Shown here: positions 24,301-32,559 of the stretch, piece after piece
Position numbering within the stretch: position 1 is the stretch's first letter
Layout of the letters: each line of letters starts with the position of its first letter
From: Chrysogorgia sp. JL179-B06
Taxonomy: Eukaryota; Cnidaria; Anthozoa; Scleralcyonacea; Chrysogorgiidae
DNA: 64,000 nucleotides
Direction of reading: 5' to 3'
Assembly: GCA_035772405.1 (NCBI GenBank)
Contig: JAYKKM010000048.1
Span: 1,991,501 to 2,055,500 of the forward strand
Translations under genes and position numbers: made by a program
Notes under the pieces: model-generated
The model's input: the letters and a program-made list of their open reading frames with translations, nothing else
Told to the model about the DNA's origin: nothing
Databases searched by the model: none

Positions 24301-27300
24301 AAAAGAAAATAATTCTGGCGAACTGGTAGTTCAGCGACTCAGTTCGTCTGTGTCTGTGTCTTCGTGCGAGAAACACTTTGCGTCCGTTGGTTAGTACTGG
24401 TTTAGTGCCGGAGACCAAGGTCCCTTTTGCCGATCGTTAGAACAAAATGGCCGATACTAAAGTTTTTTCAAAATACTTTATCTCCAAGCATTGCAGAACG
24501 TTGACACTGAAGTGACTGAACTTGGTGCGGCTGAAGACGCCTCTGAGCCACTGCGTAAAAAGGCAAATGTTTCATGTGTTGGTTCATTGGGAAATCCGTG
24601 CCAACTTTCGGCCGTGATGATATGCCGAAGAAGCAGTACCCAAAGAGTCTTTCTATTTCAGAAATGCTGAAATGACCTGTTCACATTGTTATGGTCTAAA
24701 GAACCCTATCGTGCGGAGTTCACTGTGTCACAGACGCCATTCGCATCTGGAGGTTTTCGTGAAGCTTACAAAGCCACGTCTCGAGACAAAAAGTTCGCAG
24801 GCAAGCCATGGGTACTAAAGAAATACTTACCAGATACTGGAAAATTAATCGAGGAGATGGGGGAAACAACGGAGAGCCATACGAAAAAGGTTGTCCAAAT
24901 GCATCATCAGTAAAACATTTCGCCGAAAAGCTGTTGTTTGTTGGCTTTATTAACAGCTGTGGATAACTTAGCAGCCATATTAGCAGCGAGATGATGCATT
25001 TGGACAACCTTTTTCGTATGGCTCTCCGTTGTTTCCCCCATCTAGTCCTCGATTAATTTTCCAGTATCTGGTTAGTACCCATGGCTTGCCTGCGAACATT
25101 TTGTCTCGAGACGTGCTTTGTAAGCTTCACGAAAGCTTCCAGATGCGAATGGCCTCTGTGACACAGTGAACTCCGCACGATCATAACATTGCCTCAAGGT
25201 CAAAGGTGAACAGGTCAACTGTAGTCGTTGTTTCCTCGATTGTTTTTCGCACGAAGACACAGACACAGACAAACTGAGTCGCTGAACTACCAGTTCGCCA
25301 GAATTATTTTCTTTTGCCCTTCGTGAGTCGCTTATCCTTCATGTTTTGTTTAAAATTCTTCCACGCTTGGTTACTCATGGCGGCTTCCTGAAGTGCTACA
25401 CGTGCTTGCGCAAGCCGCAAAGCATCATGGTATACTATGACAACGATAGGCTGCTCGAAATTTCATTTCACTTTTATTTTTAAATGATATTTTTTTTTAA
25501 ATTGATTTACTTTAATTTAAATTTACTTTCATTTTACTTTCATTTTACTTTCATTCCAATTTAGAATTAATTTTTAATTTAATTTCGTTTTATTTTGAAA
25601 ATATCTTTTAATTTCTTTTTAATTATGAATTTTTTGAATGACAACGATAGGCCACCATACACAACTTTTAACGGTGTCAAAATCCATCAGATCCTGCACA
25701 AACAAAACAGGTCTATAAAGACCATTTTACATGTCACTGTTTCAGTTTATTAGGGTTAGTATTAGGGTTAGTATTTAGGTTTGTAATTTGGTTGTTATAT
25801 ACTGAGATAGTGTCGAAAAATGGGCTTCAACAACTACGCTTTATAACCTATAGACAATCACCACAATCAAATTCAATCTTTAACTTCAAAATCTACCAAA
25901 CTGTTTTTGCTTTATTTTTCTAATTCTATAGTCATCGCCTTGTTGTCTCTTTCTAATCTGAACGACCACGAGACGCTGAGGTTGTCCCTACAATGTCTGG
26001 AACTGCTGGCCATAGAAAACCCAGATGTCATACTCAGTAATGTATGTTTTGCTTTGAACAAATTGCGAATGTTGGGTGATTTATCCAGTGAATATTAAAG
26101 TGCCCCAAACCTCAAAATTTTTTATTGTCTTATTTGAGAGAACTTTTAAAATGATAAAGTAACTTCTCTTGAATATTTTCGTTTCTTCGCTTTCTTTTTG
26201 AGATATATCAGTTTGTTTGATATGCAAATGTACGGAATTTACGTCACACGTGCATAATGAGTTATCATAGAATGTTATATATCTTTGCGTTCATGAAATA
26301 AAAACACTAAAATGTGAATAGCATGTGTACGTGTTTCTCCCACAACGCCAAACTTCTCGATTTTAAAGGATTTCGTTCGAGAATGAAAGAGATACACACA
26401 TTTCTCCAATAAGTCATGATGCATGTGTGACGTAAATTCCGGACATTTGCATATCAAACAAACTGATATATCTCAAAAACAAAGGGAAGATACGAACATT
26501 TTCAAAATAAGTTACTTTATCATTTTAAAAGTTCTTCCAAACAAGACAATAACAAATTTTGAGGTTAGGGGCACTTTAAAGGGAAATGGCAATAAAAATT
26601 TGTTTTGTCTCATTTGAAAGAACATTTAAAATAATATATGAAGACCTTTTAAAATTTCCCCGTAACTTCCTTAATTTTTGAAATATGTGTGAACAAAAAT
26701 ATCTGCAATCCGCCATCTTGTTTTATAATTAGATCTAATTAAGTGACGTCAAAACCTGGATAAACATTCTAAAAGTTGTAAATAATTGCCCAAATATCAG
26801 TGGAATGCGTTCAAATGGATTGCTAGTTCACTTAAAAGTATACAACACCCAAAACAACTACGATTTAGCATCTATAATGACTCGATAATCGCTGATATAA
26901 AAAACATTTCTACCCTGGTTGTGACGTCACGCATATCCAAGGATGGTTATGCATATCCAAGATGGCGGAATGTTCAATGTTCTTTGTTAAAAAGAAGTGA
27001 AATATTTACAGAACCAAGAACGATATGGAAAATCTGTAAAAGGTCTTCATATATCATTTTTAATGTTCTTTCAAATGAGACAAAAAAAATTTTTATTGCC
27101 ATTTCCCTTTAAGTATTATCCAATGGATAAATTCGCTATGTAAACTATAGGACAGATGCAAATTATCCACCGGGTAACGTGATGTCCGACGGATAGCGAC
27201 TTATCCGGGCTTCTCAAAACCAGACCAATTTGTTTTGTTCTAGTTTACAGAGAAGGTACCTGCATCTAGTCTTATTCATATTTTGTTTTATTCAGACTAA

Positions 27301-30183
27301 CTTGCTCTTACAACTTCTGTCAATCCCGGACTTTGAAGATGATGAGCAGCTTTATTTATTAGCAGGGAAGATACTGTTGTACTATGTTGCTGATGAAACT
27401 GTAAGTCTGAAAATACTTCTTCTCTTATCCCCTGACCACAGTTACGACTGTGAGCTGTTACGGTTGCCGTAACGTCTATTAGTGAAGCGAGTTTAACACT
27501 AAATCGGGTTTATTTGGTATTTTTTACACAATAATTGTATTAAATCGTTATTAAAATGTTCTTACTTGTTAGTTTTGTCGACAATCAGGACAAATTACAG
27601 GCAACCAGACCAGAATAGCTTGCGAGCAGGCTCTCCCGGGGAGGGGAGGGCGGAAAATAGGGGAGTGTTTACACTCGTTAGCGTCTCTCGCGCGAGACGC
27701 CCACGAAGGGGCGGTCTAACGGCCTTGGCAAGCGCGCGATACGCTAACGAAGGGGGCGGGGCAACACAGTCAACGGCCTTCCGAATTGATGTAAATACTG
27801 ACTCGTTGCCTTTCTGGTCTGGTTGCCTGTAATTTGTCCTGATTGTCGACAAAACTAACAAGTTAGAACATTTTAATAACGATTTAATACAATTATTGTG
27901 TGAAAAATACCAAATAAACCCGATTTACTGTTAAACTCGCTTCACTAATAGACGTTACGGCTCCCTGTGTATTTCCAAACTGGAAGAACAGATATAGTGA
28001 AACTGGTAAAACAGAAGTCGCGACAGCAGTGGGTATAGTAAGAGAAATACAAAAGAATACAGTAAATCTTGGTATCATGAGGTTCTGGTGCATATAGATG
28101 TAGGTTTTGTTAAAGGACATTGGCAACAAAAATTAAGTTTGTCTAATATGAAAGAACTCGTAAAATGATAGAGTAACACCTTTTATAACTTTTCTGTATT
28201 TTACTTTGTTCCGTATAATCAGTTTGTTTGATATATAAATGAGATGACATATTTCTCTTCCGTCATTCGTACTTCATAACTTAGACTTTGTCATGCAATT
28301 GGTTATACCAACACATCTTTGCCCAATAATATACAATATCTTCTGGAAGTAGAACGTTGCAAGTTGTTTATTTCTAACTAAAATTACGCGATTGTAGTTG
28401 AACGCATTTTAAAAGCCAGAGACATGTGAGCAACAGTCTCAGACAGTCAGATTGCATTGACAACCCCAGCTTATCCACCCTTCAAACTGACGCAATAAAT
28501 ATGAAGCCTAAATGTTAACATCACATTTGCATCGGTGACGGTGTTAGTCTGCTTGCTGTTGGCAATGCGTACCATGGCTCGTTCAATGCGAAGTGAAGTT
28601 TGGCACCAATATCGGTAACCACCGATAAATCGGCCGATCAGCTCGTAAATTGTATCGGAATTTATCGGATCGGTAAATTGGATTTTTCTCAATCGGCTCA
28701 TCCCTACTCTGAATAGTTTGTTATTAACTTGCTTTCTCAATGCTTTTTTTAGGCTTGTGAGATGGTAGTACAATCTGGGAAGCTCAAAGCGACTCTTCTT
28801 CAGTTCTCCAACACAGATAACATTGCTCTTCATGTGGTGATAGCCAAAATAATATTAGCAATCCTAGATTGCTATGAGGATAAGTAAGAACAATAGAGAT
28901 GTTCTACTAATATTAACACGGTCCGAAATCGCAAATTGCGAAGCGATTTTGTAAATTTCGAAAATCTGCGAAGTGATTTTTCTGAGAATTGCGAAGCTGA
29001 TTTCAAGTAACCAAGTTCACCATGGACGCAACGCAAGTGATGTAAACGTCAATTATAGGACTTAATGATTTTACACTACGTTGTAAGACGTTACGCTACG
29101 TTTTAAGACGTTTCGCTACGTTTTAAGACGTTACGCTACGTTTTAAGGCGTTACGCTACTTTGTAAAACGTTACGCTACGTTGTCAGACGCTACGCAACG
29201 TTGTTAAACGCTACGTAAAGTTGTAAGACGTTACGCAACGTTGTAAGACGCTACGCAACGTTGTAAGACGCTACGTAAAGTTGTAAGACGCTACGTAAAG
29301 TTGTAAGACGCTACGTAAAGTTGTTAAAGTTGTAAGACGTTACGCAACGTTGTACGACGCTACGTAAAGTTGTAAGACGCTTCGCAACGTTGTACAGTAC
29401 GACGCTACGTAAAGTTGTAAGACGTTACGCTGCGTGGAAAGACGTTATGCTACGTTGTAAGTCGTTACGCTACGTTGTAAGACGTACGTTACGCTATGTT
29501 AGAAGGCATTACGCTACGTTGTAAGACGCTACGCTACATTGTGACACTAAAGAAAAATGCGAAGCTGTTTTGGAGCGCTAATTCGGACCCAGAATAATGC
29601 ATAATTACTCACTTGTAGTAAGTAAGTAGGGCGGCACGCAGCCGAAGGCGACATGTAGGCTCCTTTTTCTTTTGAGGTGGGCACAACTCCTATCCCTAGA
29701 CAAAGTCCACTTACCCCAGCAAGCTGGTATACTCATTTTACCAACCTCAACATTTGACCATAAGTGCCATTTGACCATAAGACACCTGTTTGAAGCACAG
29801 AGAGAATGTAAGTATTAACCCCACCCGATCAGGCTTAACCTCAGAACTCAGTGGTAAGAAGCAATGCACTAGGATTACTAAAGTCTAAATCTATCTTGCA
29901 AATACTTTTCTCTCACCTTACGTTATCCAGAGACGAAATCCACAAAATGGACATGGTAGAGGTTCTTTTAAACATTCACGACACATCCGACCACAACGCT
30001 TGGGAGCTGGTGGACCAAGCCTTGACAATCCTGCGAGATATTGAAAAGAAATCCAGCAGCAGCACAACACAGTCGGACAGCAGTAGTGGTCCAAGTGGTC
30101 CAAGCCAGCGTTCTGATAAGGAAAAAGCAGTACTTGTGAAGAGGAAATCAAACAGTGTATCTGTACATTACAAAGACACCTAA
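10778..30183 (+). CDS. Multi-spanning membrane protein with armadillo-like repeats, 17 exons
   Basis: Exons: 10778-10912, 11411-11486, 11575-11653, 12641-12734, 14938-15001, 15548-15630, 16531-16697, 17285-17324, 17796-17855, 19713-19861, 22395-22426, 23683-23778, 25932-26041, 27296-27400, 28753-28883, 29782-29807, 29852-30183. Every junction keeps one open frame; the total is 1779 nt, 592 residues. All introns are GT-AG except the one after 17855 (GC-AG). Residues 1-45 are polar (MDEDAITVGLKPDLL). Hydrophobic stretches lie at about 46-70, 71-92, 98-127 and 150-172, with a Cys-bearing loop (SYACGEAETTCNREK) between the last two. From about 178 to 500 the protein is helical with armadillo-type repeats, clearest in SGGISTLCALLRSADHRVV and LNDHETLRLSLQCLELLAIE. 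The tail is Ser-rich and ends SVSVHYKDT. The start ATG sits in CAACATGG. I do not recognise an orthologue; the function is unknown. A membrane-anchored ARM scaffold is an inference. The gene ends 281 bases from the convergent FANCE stop. Confidence 0.85.
13360..14185. mobile_element. Inverted-repeat element with GTTGTTCAACA-type subterminal repeats
   Basis: Lies in the intron between exons 12641-12734 and 14938-15001. Ends show CACGTAAAAA on the left (about 13379) and the inverted TTTTTACGTG on the right (about 14158). The interior is full of short inverted units around GTTGAACA/TGTTCAAC. A second, cleaner palindrome is nested at 13940-14085: ACACTCGTTTG and GTTTCATCAGGGG on the left, mirrored by CCCCTGATGAAAC and CGTGTTTGATC on the right, around GGGCTACGCCC. 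No coding capacity. Confidence 0.6.
14208..14800 (-). pseudogene. LINE reverse-transcriptase C-terminal fragment
   Basis: A minus-strand frame (14783-14328) encodes YEERLVSTNLQPLSYWHEYL and DLLFFFKAINGI, then ETTTFNRSFFIRTTRTWNSL and PEYLRLDHLNFKKFKKSLL. This is the typical tail of non-LTR retrotransposon ORF2 proteins. The upstream reverse transcriptase is absent, so the copy is 5'-truncated. It sits antisense in an intron of the armadillo-repeat gene. Confidence 0.8.
15021..15235. mobile_element. Truncated TTAA-flanked MITE, family B
   Basis: Begins after TTAA (15017-15020) with AGTGCCCATAACCTCAAAAT, and matches the end of the complete family-B copy at 26099-26575 for about 200 bases in reverse orientation. 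The other terminus is missing. Confidence 0.75.
15272..15327 (+). repeat. (GGT)n / poly-G tract
   Basis: About eight GGT units run into roughly 38 consecutive G residues, in an intron of the armadillo-repeat gene. It could form G-quadruplexes. The Gly-rich and Pro-rich open frames here are simple-sequence artefacts. Confidence 0.9.
15765..16095 (+). repeat. 20-bp minisatellite (AATGTCTCCAAACTTAGCGC)
   Basis: Around 14 to 16 tandem copies of a 20-base unit AATGTCTCCAAACTTAGCGC with few substitutions; the central ten are nearly identical. Intronic. Confidence 0.9.
16734..17076 (+). repeat. Polypyrimidine CCTT/CTTCC microsatellite
   Basis: Over 300 bases of CTTCC/CCTT/CTTTC repeats immediately 3' of exon 16531-16697. 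The long Phe/Leu/Pro/Ser frame on plus and the Lys/Glu/Gly frame on minus are artefacts of the repeat. Confidence 0.95.
18090..18520 (+). repeat. 83-bp tandem repeat
   Basis: Unit starts (GTCATTAATAGCTAAGTCTA) at 18090, 18173, 18256, 18339, 18419 and 18502, i.e. 83-base spacing with one 80-base unit. Each unit also contains CATCAAACAACATTATCACA and TTAATAAAACCCC. Five complete units, intronic. Confidence 0.92.
18659..19173. mobile_element. TTAA-flanked MITE, family A (copy 1)
   Basis: Terminal inverted repeats start AGGGAAATGGCAATAAAAA and extend about 50-60 bases (TCTCATTTGAAAGAACAT inside). It is flanked by TTAA on both sides (18655-18658 and 19174-19177). The interior has CCGCCATCTTG-type and GTGACGTCA-like motifs. 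A second copy in opposite orientation is at 26580-27108. TTAA duplication is the hallmark of piggyBac-mobilised elements; the TIR start differs from the usual CCC, so I call it piggyBac-like only. No coding capacity. Confidence 0.85.
19178..19679. mobile_element. TTAA-flanked MITE, family C
   Basis: Inverted termini AGGGACACTCCGGCCCAAAT and inward ACTTAGTTCATATGAAAGAT-like sequence, about 60 bases per arm. Flanks are TTAA at 19174-19177, shared with family-A copy 1, and at 19680-19683. Non-coding, ending 33 bases before exon 19713-19861. Confidence 0.85.
20560..21279. mobile_element. PIF/Harbinger-like MITE with GGGCATTTG repeats
   Basis: Inverted termini TGTCTCGATCAATTCCAAGC and GTGACCAT, followed by a C-run (left) or G-run (right) and repeated GGGCATTTGACGGGCATTT. 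The direct flank is TTA on both sides (20557-20559 and 21280-21282), the 3-bp TWA target typical of PIF/Harbinger. 720 bases. The short open frames are not credible genes. Confidence 0.75.
21300..22335. repeat. Element flanked by direct repeats (ATAATGCTTTATTTTAGAAA)
   Basis: A block with ATAATGCTTTATTTTAGAAA, TAACAGCTGATTTTA and TAGTCTATGTGATGT occurs at about 21365-21440 and again at 22250-22325, with a third diverged copy at 49270-49370. Between the first two is a segment rich in GCAGGCACA motifs in both orientations (21475-21600 and 22140-22180). Class unresolved. Confidence 0.5.
22995..23310 (+). repeat. CACATGTG palindrome array
   Basis: Tandem units combining TTTCACATGTGATCACATGT, GAAATCTTTTCACATGTTAG and short spacers. 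Each unit is itself made of the 8-base palindrome CACATGTG, so the array can fold extensively. Intronic. Confidence 0.9.
23958..25657. mobile_element. Foldback element with alpha-kinase-like gene pieces
   Basis: 1.70-kb near-palindrome in the intron after exon 23683-23778. Outer arms are about 415 bases each (23958-24373 and 25245-25657), starting ATGGTGGCCTATCGTTGTCA and ending with the inverse. Direct 9-base repeats TACACAACT flank it (23949-23957 and 25658-25666). The centre is near 24950. The inner arms carry the same protein-coding piece inverted: plus 24686-24913 and minus about 25200-24985. The left half has about 250-300 extra bases (24374-24690) absent from the right. Long inverted repeats plus a 9-bp duplication fit Mutator-like elements, but no transposase is present, so the class is inferred. 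Confidence 0.8.
24686..24913 (+). pseudogene. Alpha-kinase-like domain fragment
   Basis: The frame encodes EFTVSQTPFASGGFREAYKA, then KFAGKPWVLKKYLPDTGKLI and ESHTKKVVQMHHQ. The glycine-rich FASGxFREAYKA followed by WVLKKY resembles the N-terminal lobe of alpha-kinases (the MHCK/eEF2K family). The fragment stops long before the conserved C-terminal zinc-binding region. A more decayed inverted copy lies on the minus strand at about 25200-25075 (EFTVSQRPFASGSFREAYKA). It belongs to the foldback element and is not an exon of the host gene. Confidence 0.6.
26099..26575. mobile_element. TTAA-flanked MITE, family B (complete)
   Basis: Inverted termini AGTGCCCCAAACCTCAAAAT and beyond (TTTTAAAATGATAAAGTAAC), with arms of over 100 bases including GATATATCAGTTTGTTTGAT. 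TTAA at 26095-26098 and 26576-26579. The right TTAA is shared with the next MITE. It starts 57 bases after exon 25932-26041. Confidence 0.85.
26580..27108. mobile_element. TTAA-flanked MITE, family A (copy 2)
   Basis: Same family as 18659-19173 in opposite orientation, with very similar termini and interior over the full length and a short duplication (GGATGGTTATGCATATCCAA) near 26940. Flanked by TTAA at 26576-26579, shared with family B, and at 27109-27112. Confidence 0.85.
27466..27961. mobile_element. Long-TIR MITE (GCCGTAACGTCTATTAGTGA)
   Basis: Arms of about 150 bases (27466-27616 and 27811-27961) are almost perfect inverted repeats starting GCCGTAACGTCTATTAGTGA and ending inward at GGCAACCAGACCAGAA. 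The two mirror-image open frames in the arms are one sequence read on both strands. The roughly 195-base centre is GC-rich (CTCGCGCGAGACGCC). No target duplication was recognised. Confidence 0.8.
28114..28260. mobile_element. Single end of a TTAA-flanked MITE
   Basis: Follows TTAA (28110-28113) with AGGACATTGGCAACAAAAAT and TCTAATATGAAAGAACTCGT, laid out like families A and B (including CAGTTTGTTTGATATATAAA). The opposite terminus was not found. Confidence 0.5.
28590..28715. repeat. hAT-like terminal relic (GATGAGCCGAT type)
   Basis: Contains inverted runs of ATCGGTAA/TTACCGAT and ends, on the minus strand, as TAGGGATGAGCCGATTGAG. A similar start, AAGGATGAGCCGATAATCGG, is at 36932-36952. Both look like ends of one non-autonomous hAT family. 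It ends 38 bases before exon 28753-28883. Confidence 0.5.
29065..29545 (+). repeat. 20-21-bp minisatellite (TACGTTGTAAGACGTTACGC)
   Basis: About 23 diverged tandem units of the type TACGTTGTAAGACGTTACGC or TACGTAAAGTTGTAAGACGC. Flanking GGTCCGAAAT (about 28920) and ATTCGGACCC (about 29581) are inverted, so the array may be the interior of a TIR element. It lies between exon 28753-28883 and the microexon. Confidence 0.85.
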
Positions 30184-30305
30184 AACGATCACTTCCAAAA
30201 TTTGTATAAAGTGTAAATAATTATCATTGATTTAGTGTTGAATAGTTTTTCTATGAGAAACACCGAGCTTGTAAAATTTTACTTTTTATACATTTACACA
30301 TAAAC

Positions 30306-30311
30306 TTTATT
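30306..30311 (-). terminator. FANCE polyadenylation signal
   Basis: AATAAA on the minus strand, about 154 bases after the FANCE stop codon. No canonical AATAAA was seen for the convergent plus-strand gene; it has TATAAA near 30205. Confidence 0.5.
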
Positions 30312-30347
30312 TTACTTTACTCGGGATAATGGGATACCGTAAACCTC

Positions 30348-30374
30348 CGAATATAAGCCCTGGGCTTATATTCG
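30348..30374. repeat. Perfect 27-base palindrome between convergent genes
   Basis: CGAATATAAGCCC, a central T, then GGGCTTATATTCG. It lies in the 281-base gap between the armadillo-repeat gene and FANCE, likely a MITE end (ACCGTAAACCTCCGAATATA), and would sit in both 3' UTRs if these overlap. Confidence 0.8.
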
Positions 30375-30464
30375 TTCGTAAGCACCTTTTGGTGGGCTTA
30401 TGTGTAAGTAATTATCTGCATAAATCATGACTATATTCCTACTTTTATAACTTCCATTAGAGTG

Positions 30465-32159
30465 TCAGAGTTTCTTCAAAGCAGCCACAGCAGACTTCTT
30501 TAAAAACGTATTATTTTCTTCCAATATCTGCTCAAAGATAGACCGCGACTGTCGCACCATTGCTCCGTACTTATTAATCGTTGTCAACACCAACTTTGCA
30601 AACTTCAAATTGCTTGCAAGAGCCATCGACTGTGATTGCAAAACACCAACATATTTATAAAAAATATCCTTGTTAATCTCCAACTTCGTGTCGATGAGAA
30701 CTGCGAATATGGAGATAAAGTGATCATTCCAGAATGACGACGATGATGTTAACTTCTCAGAATTCAGGACTTTTTCCAGAAAATACTTCAAATGTACCTT
30801 TTCTAGAGCACCTTTAATAACTTTAAGAATCAAATCGCACTGCGGCCATTGTAACGATTCCATTTTCAACAGCCTCATAACGACACCATCAATAAATGGC
30901 TTTGGGTGTGTTTTTGCGAACGCTACCACAGCAGCCAACAAGTTGCGTGATGCGGCCTGCTCCAAGGATTGTAATTTGGTTCCGATGCAATATTCCGCGA
31001 ACACAACCAAGCTTTGAAAACTAGATTCCTTGTTCGTCGACAAAAACTGTTTAATCAGTGATATTGTAGCAGTTTCAGGAATTTTATCCATTTCCATGAA
31101 CTGATAAATCTTTTCGAGCTCTTTGGAGGAAGACTCTTGGGAAAACATGAGAAATTCTATGAAATGTTCTCCGTCAAATTCTTCAAGGGACTTAAAGATT
31201 TCTTTGAACTGGAAAATTTTACCCGTAATGCAGCTGTCAATTTCCGATAAACCTTCTAATTCCATCATATCTGCAGTTTCAGGAATTTCATGTCCCTTTA
31301 ATAGGTCAGGGGGGGCAGGAAGTTCGAAGTCAAGTACATCGCAATGTAAAGGACTGTCCACAATTTCAATAACTTCAGCCTTGGCGATGGAATGTTCCTC
31401 GTTATCAATACTTCCAGATTCAACTGCAGTCATTACATCAATATTCATTTCCTCTGCCGTGGTTGGTTCAGGTACTGATTCTATGACATTGTCACTGTTG
31501 TCACCGTGGTAACTGGCTAGCTGGATATTACAAGCTAATAAGTTACTCCCAGGAAACGATATATCTTTTGTGTTTAATATGCTATTTAGCTTTGCAATAG
31601 CTGTCATACTGATGCCCAAATTTGGTATACTTTTAGTAAGTTTTTTGGGAGAACTGGTGCTTTCTTCACCACTTAGCAGTTCTAAGTTTTGCTCTGAGCA
31701 TCTTCCATTTATCTTGGCTTGAAGAACACAAGTTAACCCATTCAACCATGGGTTTCTTTGCACTGTCTGCGTATTAATTAGCTGCGACATCATACTCACA
31801 AAGACCCCCATGTCTTCCTTCAGGACACATTCGGAATGAACGATAATAAAAGATAGCAGATTTCTTTGTAGTTTTAACGTGAGACAAGCAAACCTCGGTC
31901 TAAGAATAACCTCTTTGTTATAAACGACGGGAAAAGGCAAAGTGAGTCTCCGCAGGAGACTTGACCAATGAGGAGAAACGTGTCCTTCTTGCACAGAAAA
32001 TGCCTTTTCACGCAGCCATTTCGTCCCAAGAGGAATGGCTTGTGACTCTTGCACATTAAGAGCGGCGAACAGACCTTGCCATTCTCGCGGAAAGGAAGAT
32101 ATGAGTTCTTCAAGACATGCACAACTAATGGGAAAGTCAACCAAGTCTGCCATAGCCAT
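30465..32159 (-). CDS. FANCE: Fanconi anaemia group E protein, intronless
   Basis: A single open frame of 564 residues, starting at ATG 32159-32157 (MAMADLVDF; a second ATG two codons later is possible) and ending TGA at 30467-30465. FANCE links the Fanconi core complex to FANCD2 in interstrand-crosslink repair in the nucleus. The C-terminal domain (about residue 300 to the end) shows the family's helical repeats and a closing block that matches vertebrate FANCE from memory: LASNLKFAKLVLTTINKYGA, then ENNTFLKKSAVAALKKL. The N-terminal part keeps the LxLxRNLLSFI-type region near residue 100. Residues about 160-300 are acidic and low-complexity (EPTTAEEMNIDVMTAVESGS). Length is close to human FANCE (536). 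The human gene has many introns, so a single exon is unusual here. It could be lineage-specific intron loss or a retained retrocopy; the frame is intact. Confidence 0.88.
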   Translation of the reverse strand: MAMADLVDFPISCACLEELISSFPREWQGLFAALNVQESQAIPLGTKWLREKAFSVQEGHVSPHWSSLLRRLTLPFPVVYNKEVILRPRFACLTLKLQRNLLSFIIVHSECVLKEDMGVFVSMMSQLINTQTVQRNPWLNGLTCVLQAKINGRCSEQNLELLSGEESTSSPKKLTKSIPNLGISMTAIAKLNSILNTKDISFPGSNLLACNIQLASYHGDNSDNVIESVPEPTTAEEMNIDVMTAVESGSIDNEEHSIAKAEVIEIVDSPLHCDVLDFELPAPPDLLKGHEIPETADMMELEGLSEIDSCITGKIFQFKEIFKSLEEFDGEHFIEFLMFSQESSSKELEKIYQFMEMDKIPETATISLIKQFLSTNKESSFQSLVVFAEYCIGTKLQSLEQAASRNLLAAVVAFAKTHPKPFIDGVVMRLLKMESLQWPQCDLILKVIKGALEKVHLKYFLEKVLNSEKLTSSSSFWNDHFISIFAVLIDTKLEINKDIFYKYVGVLQSQSMALASNLKFAKLVLTTINKYGAMVRQSRSIFEQILEENNTFLKKSAVAALKKL

Positions 32160-32452
32160 CAATATTTTTGAATTTTTCCAACCTCGTACCCAGGCTTTTC
32201 ACCCGCTCGGCCGGCGAATCCCAATTTGCCAAATTATTCCCCCCATTAACTCAACGGCAAACGCCCCCCGATAAATCAATTTTTTGTCCGATCCAAACAA
32301 TTTTCGATTTCGGCAGGATTTGCTCCGATTTTCACGAAACAAAGTGCGTTGGTTGGATCTCATCTCAAGAGTATTCCCGCTTAATATGTAATACTCAGAA
32401 AAAGTGGTTGCATCATACCGGAATTCCTGCACATCATCTCTAGTAGTTTTCG

Positions 32453-32462
32453 TTTTTCCCGC
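32453..32462. promoter_or_regulatory. Possible E2F site upstream of FANCE
   Basis: TTTTTCCCGC (GCGGGAAAAA on the minus strand), about 295 bases upstream of the FANCE ATG. It matches the E2F consensus TTTSSCGC, which would suit an S-phase repair gene. One short site; chance occurrence is possible. Confidence 0.3.
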
Positions 32463-32559
32463 TGAAGAAATTAGTTAGAAAAAATGCTTCCTCCATGGTG
32501 GAATTACAACTTTTAAGGCACGTGTAAAAAAAGTCTGTGTTTCCATTTTTTCCATTCCT

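Noticed and set aside
27566..27861. Two overlapping open frames with the same N-terminal sequence on opposite strands
   Set aside because: They are the two arms of one inverted repeat, not two genes.
31123..31512. 129-codon plus-strand frame
   Set aside because: Shadow of FANCE on the opposite strand.
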